Source: Janibacter melonis
GTDB lineage: Bacteria; Actinomycetota; Actinomycetes; Actinomycetales; Dermatophilaceae
Direction: 5' to 3'
DNA: 64,000 nucleotides
Assembly (NCBI RefSeq): GCF_020567375.1
Contig: NZ_JAJBZM010000001.1
Location: forward strand, 233,396 to 297,395
In this document: positions 17,409 to 26,446 of the stretch, piece after piece
How the letters are laid out: every line of letters starts with the position of its first letter
Numbering within the stretch: the stretch's first letter is position 1
Notes under the pieces: model-generated
The model's input: only the letters and a program-made list of their open reading frames with translations
Told to the model about the DNA's origin: nothing
The model's database searches: none
Translations under genes and position numbers: made by a program

Positions 17409-18230
17409 GTGGCCACCCGACGACGCACGCCCAAGGACCCCGAGGGGCGGATGCCCCTCAAGGCGCACTTCATCGAGCTGAGGCGCCGGCTGATGATCGC
17501 GGCGGCCGCCGTCGTCGTCGGGACGGTCGTCGGCTGGATCTACTACACGCCGATCTACGAGCACCTCTCCTCGCCCTTCCGCGAGTACAAGCGGCTGCAC
17601 CCCGAGAGCGTCATCGCGCTGAACTTCGGCAACCCGACGGCGGCCTTCAGCCAGCAGCTGTCGATCTCGATCTTCGCCGGCATCCTCATGACGAGCCCGA
17701 TCTGGCTGTGGCAGATCTGGGCCTTCGTCGTCCCGGGCCTGACCAGGCGCGAGAAGCGCATCTCCGGAGCCTTCTTCAGCGCCACCGTGCCGCTCTTCGC
17801 GGCGGGCTGCGCCTTCGGCTACTACACGCTGCCGAAGGCCCTCATCATCCTCTACGGCTTCACCCCCGACGAGGACACGAGCTCGAACATCCAGAGCACG
17901 ACGGACTACTTCACCTTCGTCATGCGCTTCATCTTCGCCTTCGGGGCGTCGTGGCTGCTGCCGGTCGTCCTCGTCGCGCTGTGCGCCATCGGTGTGCTCA
18001 CCGGCCGCCAGATGCTCAGGGCGTGGCGCCCGGCGGTGCTGCTCATCTTCGTCGCCGCGGCGGTCATCACGCCGACGCCGGACCCCTTCACGATGTTCCT
18101 GCTCGCGGGTCCGCTCGTCGTGCTGTACTTCGGCGCCTGCGGGATCGGCATGCTCATCACCCGCAAGCGGGAGCAGGCCCGACCGGCCTGGCTCGACACG
18201 CCGGAGGACCAGGCCTCCGCGCTCGACTGA
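17409..18230 (+). CDS. tatC: Sec-independent translocase subunit TatC
   Basis: Receptor subunit that binds twin-arginine signal peptides. It is a 273-residue polytopic protein with six expected helices. It has the family opening MPLKAHFIELRRRL, a periplasmic loop with SSPFREYKRLHP, and PIWLWQIWAFVVPGLTRREKR. The GTG at 17409 gives an N-terminal extension of 14 residues. The ATG at 17451 (MPLKAH), with GAGGGG upstream, is an alternative and matches the usual family start. The reading frame is open further upstream, but that part has no family-like sequence. Confidence 0.94.
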   Translation: MATRRRTPKDPEGRMPLKAHFIELRRRLMIAAAAVVVGTVVGWIYYTPIYEHLSSPFREYKRLHPESVIALNFGNPTAAFSQQLSISIFAGILMTSPIWLWQIWAFVVPGLTRREKRISGAFFSATVPLFAAGCAFGYYTLPKALIILYGFTPDEDTSSNIQSTTDYFTFVMRFIFAFGASWLLPVVLVALCAIGVLTGRQMLRAWRPAVLLIFVAAAVITPTPDPFTMFLLAGPLVVLYFGACGIGMLITRKREQARPAWLDTPEDQASALD

Positions 18231-18246
18231 GACGCGGGCTGGCGTC

Positions 18247-19143
18247 ATGAGCTCTCGCCGCATCGGTCTGCTCGTCAACCCCACGGCCGGCAAGAACGCC
18301 GGCGCCCGGGTCGGCACGACCGTCGCCGACCTGCTCGAGCGCGGCGGTGCCGAGGTCGTCGACCTCACCGGGCTCGACGCCCGCCGGGCCGAGGCCAAGG
18401 CCCGCCGTGCGGTCCGCGACGGCGAGGTCGACACCCTCGTCGTCGCCGGTGGTGACGGGGCCGTCGGCCTCGGGGTCAACATCTGCGCGGAGACCGAGGT
18501 GCCCCTCGGCGTCGTCGCCGTCGGGACCGGCAACGACAACGCCCGTGAGCTCGGGCTGCCGGTGCGCGACGTCGAGGCCGCGGTCGAGCGGGTGCTGCAC
18601 GGCTCGGCCCGCGCGGTCGACCTCGGCCGGGTGCGCAGCACCGACGCCAGCCAGCAGCGGTGGTACCTCGGCGTCCTGTGCGGCGGCTTCGACGCCCTGG
18701 TCAACGAGCGGGCGAACACGATGCGGTGGCCCCGCGGGCCGGCCCGGTACAACCTCGCGATCGCCCGGGAGCTGCCCACCTTCGCCCCGATCCCGTACAC
18801 GCTCACCCTCGACGGCGAGCTGTCGCACCCGCGCGCGATGCTCGTGTGCGTCGGCAACGGGCGCGCCTACGGCGGGGGCATGCGCGTCACACCCGACGCC
18901 GACATGGCCGACGGCCTGCTCGACGTGCTCGTCGTCGACGAGATCAGCGTCCCGGAGCTCCTGCGCGTCTTCCCCAAGGTCTTCCGCGGCGCCCATCTCG
19001 GGCACCCCGCGGTGAGCGTGCACCGGGCGCGCTCCGTGCGTCTCGACGCGCCCGGCGTCGTCGCCTACGCCGACGGGGAGCGCCTCTACCCCCTGCCCGT
19101 GGACGTCGACGTCGTGCCCGGCGCGGTGCGCATCCTGATCTGA
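18247..19143 (+). CDS. Diacylglycerol kinase-type lipid kinase
   Basis: Phosphorylates a lipid such as diacylglycerol, or a sphingosine-like alcohol, to recycle it into phospholipid. The 298-residue protein has the nucleotide-binding NPTAGKNAG loop (about 10-18), the GGDG motif (VVAGGDGAVGL, near 75-78) and the GTGNDNARELG segment, all standard for the DAGK catalytic family, with the usual C-terminal beta domain. It starts 16 bases after tatC and is followed by helY after 26 bases. This neighbourhood is frequent in actinobacteria, but no functional tie is evident. Confidence 0.9.
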   Translation: MSSRRIGLLVNPTAGKNAGARVGTTVADLLERGGAEVVDLTGLDARRAEAKARRAVRDGEVDTLVVAGGDGAVGLGVNICAETEVPLGVVAVGTGNDNARELGLPVRDVEAAVERVLHGSARAVDLGRVRSTDASQQRWYLGVLCGGFDALVNERANTMRWPRGPARYNLAIARELPTFAPIPYTLTLDGELSHPRAMLVCVGNGRAYGGGMRVTPDADMADGLLDVLVVDEISVPELLRVFPKVFRGAHLGHPAVSVHRARSVRLDAPGVVAYADGERLYPLPVDVDVVPGAVRILI

Positions 19144-19169
19144 CCCACCCGCCCGGTTAGCCTGACGAC

Positions 19170-21905
19170 ATGTCAGACGCCGTGGACGCCTTCGCCGCCG
19201 GGGTCGACTTCCCGCTCGACCCCTTCCAGATCGAGGGCTGCGAGGCCATCGCAGCCGGGCACGGCGTGCTCGTCGCGGCGCCGACGGGAGCCGGCAAGAC
19301 GATCGTCGGGGAGTTCGCCGTGCACCTCGCGCTCCAGCGCGGGCAGAAGGCCTTCTACACGACCCCCATCAAGGCCCTGTCGAACCAGAAGTACCACGAG
19401 CTCGCGGCCCGCCACGGGCACGCGCAGGTCGGTCTGCTCACCGGCGACACCTCGATCAACGGCGAGGCGCCGGTCGTCGTCATGACGACCGAGGTGCTGC
19501 GCAACATGATCTACGCGGGCAGCAGCACGCTCGAGGGCCTGGGCTTCGTCGTCATGGACGAGGTGCACTACCTCGCCGACCGCTTCCGCGGGGCGGTGTG
19601 GGAGGAGGTCATCATCCACCTCGCGCCGTCCGTGCAGCTCGTCTCGCTCTCGGCGACGGTGAGCAACGCCGAGGAGTTCGGCGACTGGCTCGACGAGGTG
19701 CGCGGCGGCAACGTCGTCGTCGTCTCCGAGGAGCGGCCGGTGCCGCTGTGGCAGCACATGCAGGTCGGCAAGGAGGTCTACGACATCTTCGTCGACGGCG
19801 CGACGCCGAGCGACGATGCCGACCGGTGGCGGGTCAACCCGCTGCTCATGGACGCCGTGCGCAGCGCCTCGCGCTCCGGCGAGGACGGCCCGGCCCGGGG
19901 CCGGGGCGGGCGGGACCGCGACCGGCGCGGCCGGGGCGGGCGGCCCCAGGGCGGGGCGCGTCAGCGCTTCGGCGGCGGAGCCTCGCGCACCGAGGTCATC
20001 ACCCAGCTCGACCGCGAGGGGCTGCTCCCCGCGATCACCTTCATCTTCAGCCGGGTCGGCTGCGAGGGCGCCGTCGGGCAGCTCCTCGGCAACGACGTCC
20101 GGCTCATCAGCGCCGCCGAGGGCGAGCGCAACCGGCGCACCCTCGAGGAGCGCTCGGCCGTGCTCGAGGGCGAGGACCTCACGGTCCTCGGCTACCACCA
20201 GCTGCTCGCCGGCCTCGAGCGCGGGTACGCGCCCCACCACGCGGGCATGCTGCCGATCTTCCGCGAGGTCGTCGAGGAGCTCTTCACCGCGGGCCGGGTC
20301 AAGGCGGTCTTCGCGACCGAGACCCTGGCCCTGGGCATCAACATGCCCGCCCGCACCGTCGTGCTCGAGAAGCTCGTGAAGTTCAACGGCGAGGCCCACG
20401 TCGAGATCACCCCCGCCGAGTACACCCAGCTGACCGGCCGGGCCGGCCGACGCGGCATCGACGTCGAGGGCCACGCCGTTGTCGTGTGGTCGCGCGGCAT
20501 GGACCCGCTCTCTGTGGCGGGCCTGGCCTCGACCCGCACCTACCCGTTGCGCAGCTCCTTCGCCCCGACGTACAACATGGCGGTCAACCTCGTGGCGACC
20601 GTCGGGCGCCAGACCGCCCGCGAGATCCTCGAGAGCTCTTTCGCGCAGTTCCAGGCAGACCGGGCCGTCGTCGGCCTGGCCTCGAAGGTCCGCTCCCAGC
20701 AGGAGTCGCTCGAGGGCTACGCCGAGGCGATGCACTGCGAGCTCGGCGACTTCCGCGAGTACGCGCAGATCCGCCACCGCATCAGCGACCTCGAGAAGTC
20801 CGGGCGCAAGCAGCGCTCGGCGACCCGTCGCGCCGAGACCGCCGTCTCCCTCGACTCCCTCGAGACCGGCGACATCATCCGCATCGGGGGCCGCCGCTCC
20901 GGCCTGGCCGTCGTCGTCATCCCGGCCCGGCCCTACAAGGGGCAGTCCGGCGAGCCCATGGTGCTCACCGAGCACAAGCAGGTGCGCCGGCTCACGACCT
21001 CCGACCTCGACGGGCCGGTCACCCCCTTCGGCAAGCTCGCGGTGCCCCGGTCCTTCAACCCGCGCTCGGCCCGGCACCGGACCGATCTCGCGACGACGCT
21101 GCGGGTCAAGGCGCCCCACGAGGGGGCGCCGTCGATCCGGCGCGAGGCGAAGGAGGCCGCCGGGGGAGAGGACGCCCGGCTGGTCCGCCTGCGCCAGGAG
21201 CTGCGGGCGCACCCGTGCCACGCGTGCCCGGACCGCGAGGAGCACGCGCGGTGGTCCGAGCGCTGGTGGCGCCTCAAGCGCGAGCAGAGCGCCCTGCAGC
21301 GCACCGTCGACTCCCGGACCGGCTCGGTCGCGGCCCGCTTCGACCGGGTCGTGTCCGTGCTCGTCGACCTCGGCTACCTCGACGAGGGCGGCGACGCCGT
21401 GAGCGCGGACGGCGCCCGGCTGCGCCGGCTGTACTCCGAGAAGGACCTCCTCGCCGCCGAGTGCCTGCGCGCGGGAACGTGGAAGCAGCTCACCCCGGCC
21501 GAGCTCGCCGCCGCCGTCTCGATGCTCGTCTACGAGCCGCGGCGCGACGACGCCGACCTCATGCCGCGGATCCCGACCGACGGCCTCGCCATCGCCTGGG
21601 AGGACATGCAGGAGCGCTGGCGCGACATCGAGGCCCGCGAGCACACCGCCGGGCTCGACCCGACCGACCCGCCCGACGCCGGGATCGCCTGGCAGGTGCA
21701 CCGCTGGGCGAGCGGCCGCCGGCTCGACGAGGTGCTCCTCGACTCCGACCTCACCGCGGGCGACTTCGTGCGCCGCTGCAAGCAGATCGTCGACCTGCTC
21801 GACCAGATCGCGAAGGCCTCCGAGGAGGACCGGCTGCGCAGCACCGCCCGCAAGGCGATCGACACCGTCATGCGCGGGGTCGTCGCCGCCGACCGCATCG
21901 ACTGA
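19170..21905 (+). CDS. helY: DExH-box RNA helicase HelY (Ski2-like)
   Basis: A 911-residue superfamily 2 helicase of the Ski2/Mtr4 type, probably acting in RNA turnover. Walker A APTGAGKT is at 37-44, the DEVH box at 130-133, and SLSATVSN follows at about 156-163. A Gly/Arg-rich insert occupies residues 235-270 (GRGGRDRDRRGRGG) and may bind RNA. The second RecA domain has QLTGRAGRRGID. The C-terminal third carries the DSHCT-type domain (about 730-905). A TAGCCT -10 element at 19158-19163, 6 bases before the ATG, predicts a leaderless mRNA. It corresponds to Rv2092c, beside tatC as in mycobacteria. Confidence 0.95.
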   Translation: MSDAVDAFAAGVDFPLDPFQIEGCEAIAAGHGVLVAAPTGAGKTIVGEFAVHLALQRGQKAFYTTPIKALSNQKYHELAARHGHAQVGLLTGDTSINGEAPVVVMTTEVLRNMIYAGSSTLEGLGFVVMDEVHYLADRFRGAVWEEVIIHLAPSVQLVSLSATVSNAEEFGDWLDEVRGGNVVVVSEERPVPLWQHMQVGKEVYDIFVDGATPSDDADRWRVNPLLMDAVRSASRSGEDGPARGRGGRDRDRRGRGGRPQGGARQRFGGGASRTEVITQLDREGLLPAITFIFSRVGCEGAVGQLLGNDVRLISAAEGERNRRTLEERSAVLEGEDLTVLGYHQLLAGLERGYAPHHAGMLPIFREVVEELFTAGRVKAVFATETLALGINMPARTVVLEKLVKFNGEAHVEITPAEYTQLTGRAGRRGIDVEGHAVVVWSRGMDPLSVAGLASTRTYPLRSSFAPTYNMAVNLVATVGRQTAREILESSFAQFQADRAVVGLASKVRSQQESLEGYAEAMHCELGDFREYAQIRHRISDLEKSGRKQRSATRRAETAVSLDSLETGDIIRIGGRRSGLAVVVIPARPYKGQSGEPMVLTEHKQVRRLTTSDLDGPVTPFGKLAVPRSFNPRSARHRTDLATTLRVKAPHEGAPSIRREAKEAAGGEDARLVRLRQELRAHPCHACPDREEHARWSERWWRLKREQSALQRTVDSRTGSVAARFDRVVSVLVDLGYLDEGGDAVSADGARLRRLYSEKDLLAAECLRAGTWKQLTPAELAAAVSMLVYEPRRDDADLMPRIPTDGLAIAWEDMQERWRDIEAREHTAGLDPTDPPDAGIAWQVHRWASGRRLDEVLLDSDLTAGDFVRRCKQIVDLLDQIAKASEEDRLRSTARKAIDTVMRGVVAADRID

Positions 21906-21957
21906 CGCGGCCGGCACCGGGACGCCGCGGGCAGGGCGAAGGGGGAGCGGGGCCGGG

Positions 21958-22899
21958 TCAGTCGGCCTGCGGGTACAGCGCGGCCGCCGCCCGGCCGAGG
22001 GGACCGGCGATGCCGTGGTCGAGCGCGAGCCGGCTCATCCCCGCCGGGTCGGGCAGCTCCGGGCCGATCGTCAGGTCGACGTCCGTCACCGGCACGTCCC
22101 GCGCCACGGCGACGACGCGCGGGGCGGCGTCGAGGTAGTCGCTGCCCGCCTCGAGCCGGGCACGCTGCGCGCCCTTGATCGACGGGTCGCCGCTCGCGAT
22201 CGCCGCGCGGATGCCCTCGAGCGAGCCGTGGGCGGCGATGAGCCTGGCCGCGGTCTTCTCGCCGATCCCGGCGACGCCGGGCAGCCCGTCGCTCGTGTCG
22301 CCGCGCAGCACCGCCATGTCGGCGTACGCGTCGCCGGTAGGGACGTCGTACTTCGTGCGCAGGTAGCCCTGGTCGACGACGTCGGGGTCGCGCACGCCGC
22401 CGCGTGCGGTGTAGATGACCCGCGTGCCCGAGGCGTCGTCGACGAGCTGGAAGAGGTCGCGGTCGCCCGTGACGACGTCGACGGGCATGACTCCGCGGTA
22501 GTGGTGGGCGAGGGTGCCGATGACGTCGTCGGCCTCGTAGTGGGCGGCTCCGACCTTGGGCACGCCCAGCACCTCGAGGCACTGCGCGATGACGGGCACC
22601 TGGGGCCCGAGCTCGTCGGGCACCTCCTCGCCCTCTGCGGCGTCCTCGGCGACGCGGTGGGCCTTGTACGTGGGGATCGCGTCGACCCGCCACTGCGGGC
22701 GCCAGTCGTCGTCCCAGCAGGCCGCGACGTGCGTCGGCCGGTAGCGCCCGACGAGGGTCGCGATCATGTCGACGAAGCCGGCGACCGCGTTCGTCGGGAT
22801 GCCCGACGGCGCCTCCGCCCGGGCCGGGACGCCGTAGAAGGCGCGGAAGTACAGGCTCGCGGAGTCGAGGAGGAGCAGGCGCGGCGTCGCAGACGGCAT
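21958..22899 (-). CDS. Stand-alone 5'-3' exonuclease (PolA N-domain-like)
   Basis: A 313-residue flap-endonuclease/5'-3' exonuclease related to the N-terminal domain of DNA polymerase I but lacking any polymerase domain. Metal-binding acidic motifs are visible: LLLDSASLYFRAFYG, HYEADDVIGTLA, VVTGDRDLFQLV and GDTSDGLPGVAGIGEKTA (helix-hairpin-helix). Mycobacteria carry a similar stand-alone gene near helY. A minus-strand TAGGCT (22911-22906) lies 6 bases before the ATG, so translation is probably leaderless. It is divergent from the Lrp-type gene, with 54 bases between the start codons. Confidence 0.92.
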   Translation of the reverse strand: MPSATPRLLLLDSASLYFRAFYGVPARAEAPSGIPTNAVAGFVDMIATLVGRYRPTHVAACWDDDWRPQWRVDAIPTYKAHRVAEDAAEGEEVPDELGPQVPVIAQCLEVLGVPKVGAAHYEADDVIGTLAHHYRGVMPVDVVTGDRDLFQLVDDASGTRVIYTARGGVRDPDVVDQGYLRTKYDVPTGDAYADMAVLRGDTSDGLPGVAGIGEKTAARLIAAHGSLEGIRAAIASGDPSIKGAQRARLEAGSDYLDAAPRVVAVARDVPVTDVDLTIGPELPDPAGMSRLALDHGIAGPLGRAAAALYPQAD

Positions 22900-22905
22900 G
22901 GCCGA

Positions 22906-22946
22906 AGCCTATGCGTCCGGCGCCACGGCGCCCCGTCGCCTATCGT
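22906..22946. promoter_or_regulatory. Divergent leaderless promoters for exonuclease and Lrp-type gene
   Basis: On the minus strand TAGGCT (22911-22906) sits 6 bases before the exonuclease ATG. On the plus strand TATCGT (22941-22946) sits 7 bases before the regulator ATG at 22954. The two -10 elements are 29 bases apart, so both polymerases must overlap here and the Lrp-type protein could control both. Confidence 0.55.
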
Positions 22947-22953
22947 CACCCGC

Positions 22954-23379
22954 ATGGAAGAGGCTGACCAGCGCATCGTCGACCTGCTCGTCGTCGACGG
23001 CCGGATGAGCTACACCGACCTCGGGCGCGCCATCGGCATGTCGACGTCGGCGGTGCACCAGCGCGTGCGCCGGCTCGAGGAGCGCGGGGTGATCCGCGGC
23101 TTCACCGCCCAGGTCGACCACGCGCAGGCCGGTCGTCCGCTCACCGCCTTCATCGCCGTCGAGCCGCTCGACCACCGTGCTCCCGACGACATCCCGCAGC
23201 GGCTGCGCGACGTCGCCGACGTCGAGTCCTGCTACAGCGTCGCCGGCGACGCCAACTACCTGCTCAAGGTGCGCGTCGGCACCCCCCAGGACCTCGAGGC
23301 GCTCATCGCGACCATCCGTGCCAAGGCGGAGGTCTCGACCCGCACGACGGTCGTGCTGTCGACCCCCTGGGAGGACTGA
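22954..23379 (+). CDS. Lrp/AsnC family transcriptional regulator
   Basis: A 141-residue regulator with an N-terminal winged helix (about 1-55; recognition part MSTSAVHQRVRRLEERG) and a C-terminal RAM ligand-binding domain (about 62-137; VESCYSVAGDANYLLKVRV). Lrp-type proteins usually respond to amino acids. A TATCGT -10 element at 22941-22946, 7 bases upstream of the ATG, indicates a leaderless mRNA. Its position divergent from the exonuclease and upstream of lnt does not reveal its targets; autoregulation is likely for the family. Confidence 0.9.
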   Translation: MEEADQRIVDLLVVDGRMSYTDLGRAIGMSTSAVHQRVRRLEERGVIRGFTAQVDHAQAGRPLTAFIAVEPLDHRAPDDIPQRLRDVADVESCYSVAGDANYLLKVRVGTPQDLEALIATIRAKAEVSTRTTVVLSTPWED

Positions 23380-23430
23380 GCGCACCGGGTCGACGGCGAA
23401 GGGATGGACGTCCCCGGGTTAGGCTCGGAC

Positions 23431-25023
23431 GTGCCCGAGACCCCCTTCGCCCCGCCCGCCTGGGTGCGCGCCGTCCTCGCGGTCGCCGGCGGGCTGCTCG
23501 TCTGGCTCACCTTCCCCGACCACGGGATCCACCTCGCCGGGGTGCCCGGCGTCGCCCTCGTCGGCCTCGCCCTGTGGGGCGTGCGGGCACGCGCGGGCTT
23601 CGGGCTGGGGATGCTCGCCGGCTGGGCGACCTTCCTGCCGACGCTGCACTGGTCGGGCATCTTCGTCGGCGCGATGCCGTGGGTGGCGCTGTCGACCGTG
23701 CAGGCCCTCTACGTCGCCGTCATGGGAGCGGTCCTCGCGGCCGTGCAGCGCCCGCTGCTCGCCCGGGGCCGTGAGGTGCTCGCCGCGCTCGCCCTGCCCG
23801 TGCTGTGGGTGCTGCAGGAGCTCGTCCGCGGCACCGTCCCCTTCGGCGGCTTCCCGTGGGCCCGTCTCGCCTTCGGGCAGGCCGACAGCCCGCTCGCGCG
23901 GTGGGCCTGGCTCGGCGGGGCGCCGCTGATCAGCCTCGTCGTCGCTCTCCTCGCGGTGCCGCTCGTGCTGCTCGTCGTGCGCCGCACGCTGCGCGCCGCT
24001 CTCCTCGTGCCGGTCGCCGTCGCCCTCGGGCTGACCGGCCTGCTCCTCCCGGTCCACGCCGAGGCGCCCGAGGGCTCGACGCCGGCCCGGATCGGGATGG
24101 TGCAGGGCAACGTGCCGCGCGCCGGTCTCGACTTCAACGCCGAGCGGCGTCAGGTCCTCGACAACCACGTCACGGGCACCGAGGAGCTCGGCCGCTCCGG
24201 TGAGCGCCTCGACCTCGTCGTGTGGCCGGAGAACTCCAGCGACATCGACCCGCTGCGCAACCCCGACGCCGCCGCCCAGGTGCAGCGCGCGCTCGACGCC
24301 GTCGACGTGCCCGTCGTCGTCGGCGCGATCCTCGACGAGCCGAGCCCGGAGGTGAGCAACGCCAGCCTGCTCTACGAGCCCGGTCGCGACGTCCCGACGG
24401 CCCGCTACGTCAAGCAGCACCCCGTCCCCTTCGCCGAGTACGTCCCGTACCGGGACTTCTTCCGCCTCTTCTCCGACAAGGTCGACCTCGTGCGGGTCGG
24501 CTTCGCGAAGGGGCCCGGGCCGCAGGCCTTCCCCGTCGAGGGGTCCGCGGGCGGCTTCTCCGTCGTGCCGACGATCTGCTTCGAGGTGGCCTACGACGGG
24601 CTCATGCGCGAGGCGGTCCACCACGCCGAGGACGGCGGGCTGCCCAGCGTGCTGCTCGTGCAGACGAACAACGCGACCTTCGGGTACACGGCCGAGTCGA
24701 CCCAGCAGCTCGCGATCTCGCGGATCCGGGCCATCGAGCACGGCCGACCCGTCGCCCACGTCTCGACCGTCGGCGTGAGCGCCGTCATCGCCCCCGACGG
24801 GTCCGTCACCCAGCCCACCGAGCTCTTCACCGCGGCCCAGGTCGTCGGCACCTTCGACGCCCGCACCGGGCTCACCCCCTCCGACCGGCTCGGCCCGTGG
24901 GTGGAGATCGGCAGCGCCCTGGCCCTCGTCCTGCTCGTCGTGGCGGGGCGACTGCGCGGGCGCCGGGCGGATAAAGTCGACACCTCACCGAAGACGAAGC
25001 TGGAGTCGAGTGCCCGTGCCTGA
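23431..25023 (+). CDS. lnt: Apolipoprotein N-acyltransferase Lnt
   Basis: Adds a third acyl chain to the N-terminal Cys of lipoproteins, completing their maturation. The 530-residue protein has about seven N-terminal membrane helices (10-215) and then a nitrilase-fold domain with the catalytic Glu in VWPENSSD, Lys in VKQHPVPFAEYVPYR and Cys in ICFEVAYD. A TAGGCT element at 23420-23425 lies 5 bases before the GTG at 23431, which is therefore preferred over the ATG at 23404. The 3' end overlaps ppm by 14 bases. In M. tuberculosis the two activities are fused in Ppm1. Confidence 0.93.
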   Translation: MPETPFAPPAWVRAVLAVAGGLLVWLTFPDHGIHLAGVPGVALVGLALWGVRARAGFGLGMLAGWATFLPTLHWSGIFVGAMPWVALSTVQALYVAVMGAVLAAVQRPLLARGREVLAALALPVLWVLQELVRGTVPFGGFPWARLAFGQADSPLARWAWLGGAPLISLVVALLAVPLVLLVVRRTLRAALLVPVAVALGLTGLLLPVHAEAPEGSTPARIGMVQGNVPRAGLDFNAERRQVLDNHVTGTEELGRSGERLDLVVWPENSSDIDPLRNPDAAAQVQRALDAVDVPVVVGAILDEPSPEVSNASLLYEPGRDVPTARYVKQHPVPFAEYVPYRDFFRLFSDKVDLVRVGFAKGPGPQAFPVEGSAGGFSVVPTICFEVAYDGLMREAVHHAEDGGLPSVLLVQTNNATFGYTAESTQQLAISRIRAIEHGRPVAHVSTVGVSAVIAPDGSVTQPTELFTAAQVVGTFDARTGLTPSDRLGPWVEIGSALALVLLVVAGRLRGRRADKVDTSPKTKLESSARA

Positions 25024-25798
25024 CGCCCCCCTGCGGCCCCCCATCACCCGGGTGGCCGTGCTCATCCCGACCTACAACGAGCGCGAGAACCTCCCGCGCG
25101 TCGTGCAGCGCGTGCGCGACAGCGTGCCGAGCGCCGACGTCGTCGTCCTCGACGACAACAGCCCCGACGGCACCGGCGCGGTCGCCGACGAGCTCGCCGC
25201 CGCCGACGACCAGGTCCACGTCCTGCACCGCCAGGGCAAGGAGGGCCTGGGCGCGGCCTACCTCGCCGGCTTCCGCTGGGCGCTCGACGCCGGCTACGAC
25301 GCCGTCGTCGAGATGGACGCCGACGGCTCGCACCGCCCGGAGGACCTGCCGGCGATGCTCGAGGCCGCGCGTGACGCCGACCTCGTCATCGGCTCGCGGT
25401 ACGTGCGCGGCGGCAGCGTCGTCAACTGGCCGCTGTCGCGCAAGGCGATCTCCATGGGCGGCAACCTCTACATCCGCGCGATCCTCGGCATGCCGGTCAA
25501 CGACGCGACGGCCGGCTACCGGGTCTACCGCGCCGACACCCTGCGCGAGATCGGCCTCGACCAGGTCGAGAGCGCCGGCTACGTCTTCCAGACCGACCTC
25601 ACCGTGCGCACGGTGCGCGCCGGGATGCGCGTCGTCGAGGTGCCCATCACCTTCGTCGAGCGCGAGATCGGCGAGTCGAAGATGGACGGCGACGTCGTCA
25701 AGGAGTCGATGCGGCGCATCACCGGGTGGGGCGTGCGCCACCGCCGTGACCAGGCCGCCTCCCTCCTGCACCGCGAGCGGCGGTGGCACCAGCTGTGA
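25010..25798 (+). CDS. ppm: Polyprenol-phosphate mannose synthase (GT2 family)
   Basis: Transfers mannose from GDP-mannose to polyprenyl phosphate, the donor for extracytoplasmic mannosylation of proteins and lipoglycans. The 262-residue protein has the GT2 fold with IPTYNERENLPRVV, VVLDDNSPDGTG and the metal-binding DAD in VEMDADGSHRPED, plus SRKAISMGGNLY typical of the DPM1 type. It has no membrane anchor of its own, so it may dock on Lnt. The GTG at 25010 overlaps the end of lnt; a second GTG at 25016 is also possible, with GGAG at 25002-25005. TAAAGT at 24972-24977 may be an internal -10 element. Confidence 0.93.
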   Translation: MPVPDAPLRPPITRVAVLIPTYNERENLPRVVQRVRDSVPSADVVVLDDNSPDGTGAVADELAAADDQVHVLHRQGKEGLGAAYLAGFRWALDAGYDAVVEMDADGSHRPEDLPAMLEAARDADLVIGSRYVRGGSVVNWPLSRKAISMGGNLYIRAILGMPVNDATAGYRVYRADTLREIGLDQVESAGYVFQTDLTVRTVRAGMRVVEVPITFVEREIGESKMDGDVVKESMRRITGWGVRHRRDQAASLLHRERRWHQL

Positions 25799-26316
25799 GC
25801 CAGATCCACGGCCAGCCCGGAGCGCCGCGACGGCGGCGCCGCGTCCTGCCGTGGGTGCCGGTGGCCCTGCTGCTGCTCGTCGTCCTCGAGCTCGCGGTCA
25901 TCATCGCCGTCGGCCGCCGGATCGGGGTCCTGTGGACGATCGTCTCGCTCGTCGCGCTCTCGGTCGCCGGCGTGTGGCTGCTGCGGCGCGAAGGCGCCCG
26001 GGCGATGCGCGCCCTGCGCACGTCCGCCCGCACGGGCGAGATGCCCAGCCGGGCGCTGGCTGACGGGATCCTCGTGCTCGTCGGCGGTCTGCTGCTCGTG
26101 CTGCCGGGCTTCGTCACCGACGTCGTCGGGCTGCTGCTCGTCCTGCCCGTCACCCGCCCCCTCGCCCGGCCGCTGCTCGAGGCGGGCATCCGGCGCCGCG
26201 TCTTCGGCGACCTCGGGGTGATCCGGGTGCGCACGGCCACCCACCGCGACGGGCGCACGCGCCACGACGGCCCCGACCCCGGCGACGAGGTCGTCGAGGG
26301 CGAGATCGTGGACTGA
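25795..26316 (+). CDS. FxsA family membrane protein
   Basis: A 173-residue protein with two N-terminal helices (about 20-60) and two further hydrophobic stretches (about 85-125), including ADGILVLVGGLLLVLPGFVT, the hallmark of FxsA. In E. coli FxsA affects exclusion of phage T7 by F plasmids; its normal role is unknown. The GTG at 25795 overlaps the ppm stop as GTGA, so lnt, ppm and this gene form one translationally coupled operon. A start at 25783 would overlap ppm further and adds nothing family-like. A perfect hairpin follows at 26395-26431. Confidence 0.85.
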   Translation: MSQIHGQPGAPRRRRRVLPWVPVALLLLVVLELAVIIAVGRRIGVLWTIVSLVALSVAGVWLLRREGARAMRALRTSARTGEMPSRALADGILVLVGGLLLVLPGFVTDVVGLLLVLPVTRPLARPLLEAGIRRRVFGDLGVIRVRTATHRDGRTRHDGPDPGDEVVEGEIVD

Positions 26317-26394
26317 GAGACGCCGAGCACGGTCCGACGGGGGAGGGGTCCCCCTTCGCCCGCCAACCCCCGCGCGACGTGCCGTCCCCGCACG

Positions 26395-26431
26395 ACGAGA
26401 GCCGCCCCGGTCGTGCCGGGGCGGCTCTCGT
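26395..26431. terminator. Perfect bidirectional hairpin between fxsA-like gene and rbpA
   Basis: GAGAGCCGCCCCGG pairs perfectly with CCGGGGCGGCTCTC; with the flanking bases the stem is 16 pairs around a 5-base loop (TCGTG). It lies between two convergent genes and works in either direction. There is no long T-run. Confidence 0.85.
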
Positions 26432-26446
26432 ACGAGGAGGGTGCGG

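Noticed and set aside
19875-19985. Gly/Arg-rich stretch in helY as a possible frameshift or repeat insertion
   Set aside because: The frame stays open on both sides and low-complexity inserts at this place are plausible in Ski2-like helicases, so it was kept as part of the gene.
19173-21917. Very long open frame (914 residues) opposite helY, and similar antisense frames opposite sbcC (54178-57486), gcvP and arc
   Set aside because: High GC content leaves few stop codons, so long antisense frames are expected. The translations are compositionally biased, match no family, and have no start signals.
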